A stretch of 48,151 nt of DNA from Actinocatenispora comari. GTDB lineage: Bacteria > Actinomycetota > Actinomycetes > Mycobacteriales > Micromonosporaceae. The notes beneath the pieces are model-generated. The model worked only from the letters and a program-made list of their open reading frames with translations, had not been told where the DNA came from and did no database searches. The stretch covers positions 1 through 48,151 of the forward strand of contig NZ_BOPO01000123.1 of NCBI RefSeq assembly GCF_017312725.1. Direction: 5' to 3'. The position numbers and the translations under genes are program-made. Shown one piece after another: positions 8,045 through 16,582 of this stretch (position 1 is the first letter of the stretch; every line of letters starts with the position of its first letter).

Positions 8045-8073
8045 GTACTCCACCGAGGGAGGACCCGTCGTGA
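8041..8073 (+). CDS. Possible 10-residue coupling mini-ORF before the permease
   Basis: ATG AGT ACT CCA CCG... encodes MSTPPREDPS and stops at TGA 8071-8073, overlapping the permease GTG at 8070 by four bases. It has its own strong ribosome site (AAGGAGGAAGG, about 8026-8036), and GGGAGGA within it serves the permease. The same kind of MST-starting mini-ORF precedes the permease of the second importer at 33285. Confidence 0.4.
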   Translation: MSTPPREDPS

Positions 8074-9005
8074 CTTCCACCGTTGCGGCGCCGCCGGCCG
8101 GCGCGTTGCCCGGCGTCAAGGACGAGCCGCGCGCCGCCGGCGCGATCGGCCAGACCCGCGCCGGCTGGGGGCTGCTGACCCCGTTCCTGGTGCTGTACCT
8201 GGCATTCCTGATCGGCCCGGCGGTCTACGGGCTGGTGATGAGCTTCTTCGACGGCAGCTCGGTGCGGAGCGGGCTCGGCCCGTTCGCCGGGCTGGACAAC
8301 TACACCGAGGCGCTGACCAGCGGCGACTTCTGGTCGTCGATGTGGCACACGGTGCTGTTCACCATCCTCACCACACCGCCGCTGGTGATCGTGGCGCTGC
8401 TGCTCGCGATGCTCACCGACCGGATCCGGCGCGGCAAGTGGTTCTTCCGGCTGGTGTTCTTCGCCCCGTACGTGATGCCGGTGACCTGCGTCGGTCTCGT
8501 CTTCACCTGGATGTACGTGCCGCAGACCGGGCTGTTCGCCTCCTGGCTGAGCGCGCTGGGGCTGCCGGCGCCGGCCTGGCTGGCCGACCCGAACTGGGCG
8601 ATGATCGCCGTCGCGCTGATGACCGTGTGGTGGACGATCGGCTTCAACTTCGTGCTCTACCTGGCCGGCCTGCAGGACATCCCGCGCGAGCTGTACGAGG
8701 CGTCCGCGGTGGACGGCGCCGGCCCCGGCGCGCAGTGGTGGCGGATCACCGTACCGCTGCTGTCACGGACCACGGTGCTCGTCACGATGCTGCAGATCAT
8801 CGCCTCGTTGAAGGTGTTCGACCAGATCTACCTGCTCACCGCCGGGGGTCCGAACTACTCGACCCGGCCGGTGATCGAGTACATCTACGACGTCGGGTTC
8901 ACCGACTTCCGCACCGGTTACGGCGCTGCCGCCTCGATGCTGTACTTCGTCGTCATCCTCGCGGTGTCCGCAGTCTGGTTCGCGATCAGCCGCAGGAGGG
9001 CCTGA
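8070..9005 (+). CDS. Sugar ABC transporter permease (MalF type)
   Basis: The 311-residue inner-membrane protein has about six helices, the first at residues 35-55 (GLLTPFLVLYLAFLIGPAVYG). The EAA loop that contacts the ATPase is clear: YEASAVDGAGPGAQWWRITVPLL. The GTG start was chosen from the four-base overlap with the preceding mini-ORF and a GGGAGGA ribosome site. It pairs with the permease encoded one base downstream to form the transport channel for the sugar delivered by the binding lipoprotein. Confidence 0.9.
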   Translation: MTSTVAAPPAGALPGVKDEPRAAGAIGQTRAGWGLLTPFLVLYLAFLIGPAVYGLVMSFFDGSSVRSGLGPFAGLDNYTEALTSGDFWSSMWHTVLFTILTTPPLVIVALLLAMLTDRIRRGKWFFRLVFFAPYVMPVTCVGLVFTWMYVPQTGLFASWLSALGLPAPAWLADPNWAMIAVALMTVWWTIGFNFVLYLAGLQDIPRELYEASAVDGAGPGAQWWRITVPLLSRTTVLVTMLQIIASLKVFDQIYLLTAGGPNYSTRPVIEYIYDVGFTDFRTGYGAAASMLYFVVILAVSAVWFAISRRRA

Positions 9006-9006
9006 C

Positions 9007-9888
9007 ATGGCGACGCTGACCGTACCCGAGGCACCGACCCGCCGCGCGCCGGCCAAGGCGCCGACCGATCCCCGGCACCGCGCCTTCACCGTGCTGTGCG
9101 TGGTGGTACTGGTGATCCTCGCGGCGCTGTGGCTGGTGCCGATGCTGTGGGCGGTGGACACCTCGATCCGACCGGAGAGCGAGATCACCACCTCGCCGGC
9201 GACCTGGTGGACCAGCCACCCGAGCCTGGACGCCTACCGCCAGGTGCTGTCGGCCGGCCGGATGCCGGTGTGGTACCTGAACAGCTTCCTCGTCGCGCTG
9301 CTCACCGCGGTGTTCGCGGTGGTGGTGTGCTCGATGGCCGGCTTCGCGGTGGCCCGGGTGCGCTTCCGCGGCCGGCGGATCGTCACCGGGCTGGTGCTGG
9401 CCGGGCTGCTGATCCCGCCGCAGACGCTGATCATGCCGCAGTTCCAGGAGTTCGCCGGGCTGCACCTGCTCAACACGTACTGGGCGCTGATCCTGCCGTC
9501 GGTGCCCACCTCGGTGGCGGTGTTCGTGTTCGCGTCGTTCTTCTCCGGGCTGCCGGGCGAGCTGGCCGAGTCGGCGCGCATCGACGGCGCGGGCTGGTTC
9601 CGGGTGTACTCGCGGATCTTCCTGCCGCTGTGCAAACCGGCGGCGTCCGCGGTGTTCATCTTCACGTTCGTGTGGAGCTGGAACAACTTCCTGTGGCCGC
9701 TCTTGACGATGACCTCGACCGAGGTGATGACGATCCCGGTCGGCCTCAACGTCGTGCAGGACTCCTACGGCATCCGGTACGCGCAGGTGATGGCCTCCGC
9801 GGTGCTCGGCGCGCTGCCGCTGTTCGCGGTCTTCCTGATCTTCCAGCGCCGCATCGTCGAGGGCATCGCCAACACCGGCATCAAGTAG
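9007..9888 (+). CDS. Sugar ABC transporter permease (MalG type)
   Basis: The 293-residue protein has about six helices, the first at residues 29-50 (VLCVVVLVILAALWLVPMLWAV), and an EAA loop ESARIDGAGWFRVYSRIFLPL. A GGAGG overlaps the end of the preceding permease gene, and the two genes are one base apart, so they are co-translated. It ends the importer operon and is followed by a strong hairpin. Confidence 0.9.
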   Translation: MATLTVPEAPTRRAPAKAPTDPRHRAFTVLCVVVLVILAALWLVPMLWAVDTSIRPESEITTSPATWWTSHPSLDAYRQVLSAGRMPVWYLNSFLVALLTAVFAVVVCSMAGFAVARVRFRGRRIVTGLVLAGLLIPPQTLIMPQFQEFAGLHLLNTYWALILPSVPTSVAVFVFASFFSGLPGELAESARIDGAGWFRVYSRIFLPLCKPAASAVFIFTFVWSWNNFLWPLLTMTSTEVMTIPVGLNVVQDSYGIRYAQVMASAVLGALPLFAVFLIFQRRIVEGIANTGIK

Positions 9889-9893
9889 CGCCT

Positions 9894-9921
9894 CGTGGGG
9901 AGGGCGGGCGCCCTCCCCACG
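9894..9921. terminator. Strong bidirectional terminator hairpin
   Basis: CGTGGGGAGGGC (9894-9905) pairs perfectly with GCCCTCCCCACG (9910-9921), a 12-bp stem with a GGGC loop. It lies between the convergent permease and GH2 stops and can serve both. Confidence 0.8.
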
Positions 9922-9929
9922 TCGCCGGG

Positions 9930-11726
9930 TCAGGCCCCGGTCTCGCTGGCCGCCGGCTGTTGCTGCGCGGCCCGCAGCCGGTCCATGTCGACGCCGGGCT
10001 TGACGGTCCGGTCGAAGCGGTAGACGCCGTTCTGCTCCTGGAACACGTCGGTCAGCTGGGTGTAGCAGTAGCCGAACATCCGCGGGTCGGCGAGCAGCGC
10101 GCCGACCAGTCCCTCGAACCGCTGGTGGAACTCCTCCACAGTGGACGGACGTTCGCCGTAGCCCCAGGAGTACTCGTCCTCGCCGGCGTCCGGGTTCCAC
10201 CAGATGCCGCCGAACTCGCTGACGAAGTACGGCTGCCCCGCGTACGGCAGCGACCACGAGCCGGCCTGCTCGCCGCCCGGGTTGGTGTACGGGAAGCCGT
10301 CCACCACCTCGGCGGTGAACGTCGCCGGGTCCTGCGTGTAGTTGTGCGAGTCGTACACGTCGGCCGCCGGGACGCGGTGCGAGTAGCCGGAGGCGTCCAG
10401 CACCGGCCGGCTCGGGTCGGCGAGCTTGGTGGCGAGATACATCGCCCGGGTCACGTCGTCGAGCACCGTGATCCGATCCGTGCGGCGCTGCCAGGTCTCG
10501 TTCAGCGGGCACCAGCCGACGATCGACGGGTGCGAGTGGTCGCGCTCCAGCGCCTCCAGCCACTGCGCCACGTAGCTCGCGTCCGGCCGCTGGTTGTCGC
10601 CGTCCGGGCCGTAGCCGTTGCAGCCCCAGTCGCCGAACTCGCCCCACACCAGGTAGCCGAGCCGGTCGGCGTGGTAGAGGAACCGCTCCTCGAACACCTT
10701 CTGGTGCAGCCGGGCGCCGTTGAACCCGGCCGCCATCGACAGCTCGATGTCGCGGACCAGCGCCGCGTCGTCCGGCGCGGTGAGGATGCCGTCGGCGTAG
10801 TACCCCTGGTCGAGGACCAGCCGCTGGAACACCGGCGCGCCGTTGAGCCGTACCGCGGTGCCGTCGATCGACACCGACCGCAGCCCGGCGTAGCTGTCCG
10901 CGGTGTCGACGACCGCGCCGGCCGCGTCGAGCAGCTCCAACCGCAGCTGGTACAGGTGCGGGTCGCCCGGCTGCCACACCCGGCGCCGCTCTTCCGGTAC
11001 GGCGAGCCGCAGCCGCGGCGCGAGATCCAGGTCGGCGGCGGCGTCGGCGAGGGCGACCGTCCCGTCGGCATCGGCCAGCGTGGCCCGCACCCGGTACCCG
11101 GACCGGTTCGCCGACAGCGGCAGCACGACCTCGAACGCGGAGCCGGCGAGGTCCGGGGTGATCCGGGGTCGGCGCAGGTGCACCTGCGGCACCGGTTCGA
11201 GCCAGACGGTCTGCCAGATGCCGGTGGTGCGGGTGTAGTCGCAGTCGTGGTTGGCGTACCGGGTGGACTGCTTGCCGCGCGCCTGCGGCCCGGTGCGCGG
11301 ATCGCGGGCCCGGACCACGATCGTGGCGGTCTCCCCCGGCGTCGCCACGTCGGTGAGATCGACGGTGAAGCCGGTGAAGCCGCCGCGGTGCCGGCCGACC
11401 TCGGTGCCGTCGACCCAGACCGTGGCGTCGTGGTCGACGGCGCCGAAGTGCAGCAGGGTACGGCGGCCGGCCCAGTCGGCGGGCAGCTCGACGTCCCGGC
11501 GGTACCAGACGGCGGTGAGGAAATCGGTGTCGCCGACGCCGGACAGACTCGACTCGGGGCAGAACGGCACGGTGATCTCGCCGGCCAGCTCGCGGCCGAC
11601 CAGGCCGCGCTCCAGGCCGCTGTCGCCGCGGTCCGTCTCGAACTGCCAGTTTCCGTTGAGGTTGAGCCAGTCCGCCCGGACGAACTGGGGCCGCGGATGT
11701 TCCGGGCGCGGTACGGGGTGGGGCAC
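9930..11726 (-). CDS. Glycoside hydrolase family 2 enzyme, no signal peptide
   Basis: The 598-residue protein has the GH2 order: jelly-roll sugar-binding domain (about 1-190, ADWLNLNGNWQFE), an Ig-like domain (about 190-285) and a TIM barrel. The acid/base is E410 in PLNETW and the nucleophile is E504 in VSEFGG. At about 600 residues it belongs to the compact GH2 group (beta-galactosidase, beta-glucuronidase, alpha-arabinopyranosidase and similar); the exact specificity is uncertain. Without a signal peptide it should cleave imported oligosaccharides in the cytoplasm. GTG with GAGGAG upstream sets the start. The operator at 11772-11785 lies 46 bases upstream. Confidence 0.88.
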   Translation of the reverse strand: MPHPVPRPEHPRPQFVRADWLNLNGNWQFETDRGDSGLERGLVGRELAGEITVPFCPESSLSGVGDTDFLTAVWYRRDVELPADWAGRRTLLHFGAVDHDATVWVDGTEVGRHRGGFTGFTVDLTDVATPGETATIVVRARDPRTGPQARGKQSTRYANHDCDYTRTTGIWQTVWLEPVPQVHLRRPRITPDLAGSAFEVVLPLSANRSGYRVRATLADADGTVALADAAADLDLAPRLRLAVPEERRRVWQPGDPHLYQLRLELLDAAGAVVDTADSYAGLRSVSIDGTAVRLNGAPVFQRLVLDQGYYADGILTAPDDAALVRDIELSMAAGFNGARLHQKVFEERFLYHADRLGYLVWGEFGDWGCNGYGPDGDNQRPDASYVAQWLEALERDHSHPSIVGWCPLNETWQRRTDRITVLDDVTRAMYLATKLADPSRPVLDASGYSHRVPAADVYDSHNYTQDPATFTAEVVDGFPYTNPGGEQAGSWSLPYAGQPYFVSEFGGIWWNPDAGEDEYSWGYGERPSTVEEFHQRFEGLVGALLADPRMFGYCYTQLTDVFQEQNGVYRFDRTVKPGVDMDRLRAAQQQPAASETGA

Positions 11727-11771
11727 GGTGGCGCTCTCCTCGGCTGGTGTGCGGCAGGTCCGGGCAGTCTA

Positions 11772-11785
11772 TTACATCGTTGTAA
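11772..11785. promoter_or_regulatory. LacI-type operator in the GH2 promoter
   Basis: TTACATCGTTGTAA has a CG centre. Its core (11773-11784) is the reverse complement of the importer operator at 6500-6511. Read toward GH2, TAATAG/TAGACT immediately follows and could be the -10. The LacI gene that probably encodes its repressor begins 227 bases away on the other strand. Confidence 0.7.
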
Positions 11786-11949
11786 AGAGGTCCTGGCAGG
11801 AAGGCGTCGGATGCCCAGCGAGGCTCAGAGCGGGGCTGCCAAGGCGGAAGTGCGAGTGCATACCGGTGTTGTATGCGCTCGTGCCGACAACGCCGGCAGC
11901 GTCGTTCTGAGTCCGCTGGGCGCCGACAGTCCTTCCTGCCAGGACCTCT
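11786..11949. repeat. 164-bp imperfect palindrome between GH2 and lacI
   Basis: The outer 19 bp are a perfect inverted repeat: AGAGGTCCTGGCAGGAAGG at 11786-11804 and its complement at 11931-11949. Pairing continues inward with few gaps through GTCGG, GCCCAGCG, CTCAGA and GCTGCC blocks to about 11846/11888. The centre is a second dyad, CGAGTGCATAC (11853-11863) against GTATGCGCTCG (11871-11881), with one wobble. The whole segment can fold as one long hairpin or cruciform. It starts directly beside the GH2 operator. No transposase and no target-site duplication were seen. Symmetry gives the GH2 and lacI promoters the same upstream sequence. Confidence 0.85.
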
Positions 11950-12011
11950 CCACTGCCAGCGGATCGCAGCTGTGACGAGCGGGATACCCTGCGGGGCAGG
12001 GTGGGGGTGAG

Positions 12012-13022
12012 ATGGGGAGCAACCTGAAGGACGTGGCGGCACTCGCCGGCGTCTCGGTCAAGACCGTGTCCAACGTCGTCAACGGGTACGTGCACGTGTC
12101 CGCCACGACCCGGGAACGCGTTCAGGCCGCCATCGACGAGCTCGGCTACCGGCCCAACGCGACGGCGCGCAGCCTGCGCTCCGGGCGCAGCGGGGTGCTG
12201 GCGCTGGCCGTACCGGAGCTCGGCGTGCCGTACTTCGCCGAGCTCGCCAGCCTGGTGGTGGACGCCGCCGCGACCCACGGGTACACGGTGCTGATCGACC
12301 AGACCGCCGGCGCCAAGGACCGGGAACTGGTCGTGCTGGGCGGTATCCGGCACCACCTGGTCGACGGGGTGCTGTTCAGCCCGCTCGCGCTGGGCGTCGC
12401 CGAGCTGCGCCGGCGCACCGACGCGACGCCGATGGTGCTGCTCGGCGAGCGCGGCCTGCGCGGCCCGACCGATCACGTCGGCATCGACAACATCCGGGCC
12501 GCCCGGCAGGCCACCCGGCACCTCGCCGAGCGCGGCTGCCGGCGGATCGCCGCGATCGGCGTGCAGTCGGTCGGTACCGGCGCCACCGCCCGGCAGCGCT
12601 ACGCCGGCTACCGCAAGGGGCTCGCCGACGCCGGGCTGGAGCTCGACCCGGCCCTGGTGCTGCCGGCGCCGCGGTTCCACCGCGCCGAGGGGTACGCGGC
12701 GATGGCCACCCTGCTGGAGCTGCCCGACCCGCCGGACGGGGTGTTCTGCTTCAACGACCTGCTCGCCCTCGGCGCGCTGCGCTGCCTGCACACCCGCGGC
12801 GTGCCGGTGCCCGAGCAGGTCGCGCTGATCGGGTTCGACGACGCCGAGGAGGGCTCCTACGCGACGCCGTCGCTGTCCACGATCGCGCCGGACAAGGCGG
12901 CCATCGCCACGACCGCGGTCGAGCTGCTGCTGTCCCGGATCCGCGCCGGCGAACCGCCGGACCGGCCGCGCCGGCTCACCGCCGGCTACGCCCTCGTCGC
13001 CCGCGAGTCCTCCGCCCGCTGA
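12012..13022 (+). CDS. LacI-family transcriptional repressor of the first sugar regulon
   Basis: The 336-residue protein has a LacI helix-turn-helix (NLKDVAALAGVSVKTVSNVVNG) and hinge helix (YRPNATARSLRSGRSGVLAL), followed by a periplasmic-binding-protein-like sensor domain (FCFNDLLALGALRCL, LIGFDDAEEGSYATPSLSTI). It is divergent from GH2. The three CG-centred palindromes at 2571, 6500 and 11772 are the natural binding sites, making it the probable repressor of GH43, importer and GH2, released by an imported sugar. No such palindrome lies directly before its own start; a CCCTGC-GGG-GCAGGG hairpin (11987-12001) sits in its leader. Confidence 0.9.
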   Translation: MGSNLKDVAALAGVSVKTVSNVVNGYVHVSATTRERVQAAIDELGYRPNATARSLRSGRSGVLALAVPELGVPYFAELASLVVDAAATHGYTVLIDQTAGAKDRELVVLGGIRHHLVDGVLFSPLALGVAELRRRTDATPMVLLGERGLRGPTDHVGIDNIRAARQATRHLAERGCRRIAAIGVQSVGTGATARQRYAGYRKGLADAGLELDPALVLPAPRFHRAEGYAAMATLLELPDPPDGVFCFNDLLALGALRCLHTRGVPVPEQVALIGFDDAEEGSYATPSLSTIAPDKAAIATTAVELLLSRIRAGEPPDRPRRLTAGYALVARESSAR

Positions 13023-13032
13023 TCGCCGGACG

Positions 13033-14400
13033 TCACGCGCCGGTGCTCCTCCGGCGGCGCAGGATCAGGGCGCGGCCGGCCAGCCCGACCGCGAACAGCA
13101 GCACGCCGGCCAGCACCGAGGGCCAGGGCAGCGTGACCACCAGCGTCAGGCAGCCGACCATGCCGAGCACCTGCAGCGCCCGCGGCCAGCGCCGGTCGGT
13201 GGCCGGTTGGGTGAACGCGGACGCGTTCGCGATGCCGTAGTAGACCAGCACACCGAAGGACGAGAAGCCGATCACGCCGCGCAGGTCGACGCCGAGTACC
13301 AGCAGCGACACCACCACCGCGAGCGCCAGCTCGGCATGGTGCGGCACCCGGTGGCGCGGGTGCACCGCGTCGAGCCACCGGGGCAGGTCGCCGTTGCGGG
13401 CCATGGCGAGGCTGGTCCGGCCGATGCCGGCGATCAGCGCCAGCAGCGCGCCGAGGCTCGCCAGTGCGGCACCGACCCGTACCACCGGGGACAGGCCGCC
13501 CGCGCCGGCGTCGGTGACCGCCTCGGCCAGCGGCGCGACGGCGGCGGCGAGCCGGTCGGGTCCGGCGGCGAGCAGCGCCGCAACGCCGACCACCGCGTAC
13601 ACCACGACGACGATGCCCAGCGCGGCCGGGATCGCGCGCGGGATCGTCCGGCGCGGATCGCGCACCTCCTCGCCCAGCGTGGCGATCCGGGCGTACCCGG
13701 CGAACGCGAAGAACAGCAGCCCGGCCGACTGCAGGATCCCGTACGGACCACCGACCGTCACCGCCGACCAGCCGCCCAGGTGCGCGGTCGACGCGCCGCC
13801 GCCCACGCCGACCCCGACCACCAGTACGGCCAGCGCCACCAGCGTCGCGGCCACCAGGATCCGGGTCAGCAGCGCGGTCTTCGTCACGCCCCGGTAGTTG
13901 ACCGCGGCCAGCGCCAGCACCGCGACGACCGCCACCAGCCGCTGGATCAGCGCGTGCCCGGGGATCGCGTACGCGGCGAAGGTGAGCGCCATCGCCGCGC
14001 AGGACGCGGTCTTGCCGACCACGAACCCCCAGCCGGCGGTGAACCCGAACCAGTCGCCGAGCCGCTCCCGGCCGTACACGTAGGTGCCGCCGGAGGTCGG
14101 GTAGACGGCGGCCAGCTGCGCCGAGGAGGTGGCGTTGCAGTAGGCGATGGCAGCGGCGATCGCGAGCCCCACCAGCAACCCGGTGCCGGCGGCGCGGGCG
14201 GCCGGGCCGAACGCGGCGAACACGCCGGCGCCGATCATCGAGCCGAGCCCGATGACCACCGCGTCGCCGGTGCCCAGCCGGCGAGCCAACCGTGCGGGCG
14301 GATCCGTGGCGTCCGTGCCGCCATCGTACGGGTCGCCCGGCGCCTGGGCCGCCCCTTCGGTCAGCGCGCGACCGGGCGGCGGGACAGCCGGCCCGGCCAC
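13033..14400 (-). CDS. APC-family amino acid permease
   Basis: About 430-455 residues form 11-12 helices. The first helix has the APC signature GDAVVIGLGSMIGAGVFAAFGPAA, and later segments include PTSGGTYVYGRERLGDWFGFTAGWGFVVGK, typical of amino acid/cationic amino acid transporters. The start is uncertain: the GTG at 14400 overlaps the MMPL gene by 40 bases, while a CTG at 14364 would overlap its stop by four (CTGA). The gene follows the MMPL exporter on the same strand and converges on lacI with only 10 bases between stops. The substrate is unknown. Confidence 0.82.
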   Translation of the reverse strand: MAGPAVPPPGRALTEGAAQAPGDPYDGGTDATDPPARLARRLGTGDAVVIGLGSMIGAGVFAAFGPAARAAGTGLLVGLAIAAAIAYCNATSSAQLAAVYPTSGGTYVYGRERLGDWFGFTAGWGFVVGKTASCAAMALTFAAYAIPGHALIQRLVAVVAVLALAAVNYRGVTKTALLTRILVAATLVALAVLVVGVGVGGGASTAHLGGWSAVTVGGPYGILQSAGLLFFAFAGYARIATLGEEVRDPRRTIPRAIPAALGIVVVVYAVVGVAALLAAGPDRLAAAVAPLAEAVTDAGAGGLSPVVRVGAALASLGALLALIAGIGRTSLAMARNGDLPRWLDAVHPRHRVPHHAELALAVVVSLLVLGVDLRGVIGFSSFGVLVYYGIANASAFTQPATDRRWPRALQVLGMVGCLTLVVTLPWPSVLAGVLLFAVGLAGRALILRRRRSTGA

Positions 14401-16463
14401 CAGCTCGCCCGGCCGAGGTCCAGGATCGCCGCCGGTACCAGCAGCGAGCGCACCAGGATGGTGTCCAGCAGGACGCCGAACGCGACCAGGAAAGCCACCT
14501 GCACCAGGAACAGGATCGGCAGCACCGCGAGCGCGGCGAAGGTCGCCGCGAGCACCACGCCGGCGGAGGTGATGACGCCGCCGGTGGCGCGCAGCGCGTG
14601 CAGCGTGCCGTCCCGGGTGCCCCGCCGTACCGACTCCTCCCGGACCCGGCTCATCAGGAAGATGTTGTAGTCCACCCCGAGCGCGACCAGGAACACGAAC
14701 GCGAACAGCGGTACCGCCGGGTCCGCGCCGGGGAAGTCGAACAGGTGGTTGAACACCAGCGCGGCCACCCCGAGCGTGGCGGCGAACGACAGCACCACGC
14801 TCGCGATCAGCACCAGTGGCGCCACCACCGCCCGCAGCAGCAGGACCAGCACCACCAGCACGACCGCGAGCACCAGCGGGATGACCACCGTACGGTCGTG
14901 CTCGGAGGTGGCGTTGGTGTCGGCCTGGATCGCGGTGAACCCGCCGACCTTCGCGTCGGCACCCGGTACCGACGCGAGCCGGTCCCGCAGCCGGTGCACG
15001 GTGTCGATGGCGGCCGCCGAGTCGGGCGCGTCGGCGAGCGTCGCCTCCACCAGTACCCGGCCGTCGACCACCTTGGCCGGTCCGGCACCGGGCCGGCCGC
15101 CGGCGCCGACCACCGCCACCGACGTCGGCGCGACACCGGGCACCGACCGGGTCACCGCGACCACCCGGTCGGCGGCGCCGGCGCGGGCGGTGATCTGGGT
15201 CGGGTTGCCGGCGCCGGCCGGGAAGTGTTCGGCCAGCACCTGCTGCCCGGTCACCGAGTCCTCGGTGTGCAGGAACACGTCGGTCTGCTTGGTACCGCTG
15301 GCGTGCAGCTGCGGCAGGAACGCCACCGCGACGACCAGCAGCACGCCGCCGACCACCAGCCAGCAGCGTCGCGGGTACCGGCCGACGAACGCGGCGATGC
15401 GGCCCCACAGCCCCGCACCGCCCGACCCCGCACGGCCCCGGGTGCGGGACGTGCCGTACCGGGGGGCGAACGGCCAGAACGCGGCCCGGCCGAGCAGCAG
15501 CAGGCAGGCCGGCAGGAAGGTGAGCGCGGCGAGCAGCGAGGCGCCGATGCCGATCGCCGCCACCGGCCCGAGGTCGTGGGTGGACTTGAGGTTGGTGACG
15601 AGCAGGCAGAGCACGCCGAGGATCACCGTGCCGCCGCTCGCCGCGATCGGCTCCAGCGCCGCCCGGTACGCGGCGGTCAGGGCCCGGCGCCGATCCGCGT
15701 GCCGGTGCAGTTCCTCCCGGAACCGGGCGACGAGCAGCAGCCCGTAGTCGGTACAGGCGCCGATCACGAGGATGAACAGGATGCCCTGGCTCATCCCGCT
15801 CAGTTCCAGCACGTCGTGCCGGGCGAGCTGGTAGATGACCCCGCCGGCGGCGGCCAGCGCCAGCGTCGCGGTGGCCAGGACGACCACCGGCAGCAGCGGC
15901 GAGCGGTAGACCACGATCAGGATCAGGAACACCAGGACGCCGGTGACCAGCAGTAACCGCCCGTCGATGCCGGCGAACGCGGCGCCTAGGTCGGCCGACA
16001 GCCCGGCCGGCCCGGTCACGTGCGCCCTCAGGCCGGCGCCGTCCCGGGCGGTGTGCCGGATCGTGTCCACCGCGCCGGCCACGTCGCCGGCCGAGTCGAG
16101 CGGCACGACCAGCTGCGCCGCGCGGTGGTCGGCGCTGAGGAGCGGGCCGACGACCGCGCCGCGCAGGCCGGGCAGCCGGCCCAGCGACCTCGCGTCGGCG
16201 GCGACGCGCGCCCGCTGCGGGCCGGTCAGCGGCGCGGCCGCCGAGTACACCACGACGGCGGGCACGACGCCCGGCTCGGTGAACCGGGAGACCTGGTGCG
16301 CGACCTCGGTCGACTCCGACGAGGTGGGCAGGAACGAGGAGTTGTCGTTGGTCTGCACGTCGGCGAGCTTGCCGATGCTCGCGCCCTGCGGACCGGCGCC
16401 GACCAGCCAGAGCAACACCAGCAGCGCGGGCACCACCCACCACACCACCCGCCTGGCCGACAC
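14361..16463 (-). CDS. MMPL/RND-family transporter
   Basis: The 700-residue protein has the two-fold RND layout: TM1 (residues 4-24), a long extracytoplasmic loop (about 35-165), five helices (about 165-320), TM7 (around 365), a second loop, and five more helices (about 530-680). Motifs include TDYGLLLVARFREE in the first half and VDYNIFLMSRVREES in the second, as in MmpL/YdfJ proteins that export lipids or drugs using the proton gradient. The start is the GTG at 16463, preceded by GAGGGGG. The cargo cannot be inferred; no lipid biosynthesis genes lie beside it. Confidence 0.88.
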   Translation of the reverse strand: MSARRVVWWVVPALLVLLWLVGAGPQGASIGKLADVQTNDNSSFLPTSSESTEVAHQVSRFTEPGVVPAVVVYSAAAPLTGPQRARVAADARSLGRLPGLRGAVVGPLLSADHRAAQLVVPLDSAGDVAGAVDTIRHTARDGAGLRAHVTGPAGLSADLGAAFAGIDGRLLLVTGVLVFLILIVVYRSPLLPVVVLATATLALAAAGGVIYQLARHDVLELSGMSQGILFILVIGACTDYGLLLVARFREELHRHADRRRALTAAYRAALEPIAASGGTVILGVLCLLVTNLKSTHDLGPVAAIGIGASLLAALTFLPACLLLLGRAAFWPFAPRYGTSRTRGRAGSGGAGLWGRIAAFVGRYPRRCWLVVGGVLLVVAVAFLPQLHASGTKQTDVFLHTEDSVTGQQVLAEHFPAGAGNPTQITARAGAADRVVAVTRSVPGVAPTSVAVVGAGGRPGAGPAKVVDGRVLVEATLADAPDSAAAIDTVHRLRDRLASVPGADAKVGGFTAIQADTNATSEHDRTVVIPLVLAVVLVVLVLLLRAVVAPLVLIASVVLSFAATLGVAALVFNHLFDFPGADPAVPLFAFVFLVALGVDYNIFLMSRVREESVRRGTRDGTLHALRATGGVITSAGVVLAATFAALAVLPILFLVQVAFLVAFGVLLDTILVRSLLVPAAILDLGRASWWPGRLSRRPVAR

Positions 16464-16582
16464 GGCCGGACCCCCTCGTCTCTCCGTCGTGTCGACGATC
16501 CTGGCACATCCGCGGCGTCCGGGCGCGCCCGAACGCCGACGGGGGCGAGGTGTCTCACCCGGCAGGCGAGATAACGTTCCGT

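Noticed and set aside
9096-11975. Plus-strand open frame of about 959 codons across permease and GH2
   Set aside because: It is antisense to GH2 and out of frame with the permease, Arg/Gly/Pro-rich without motifs, and crosses the terminator hairpin; a high-GC shadow.
8986-12042. Minus-strand open frame of about 1018 codons
   Set aside because: Out of frame with GH2 and antisense to the permease; composition is that of a shadow, and GH2 in its own frame has catalytic motifs.
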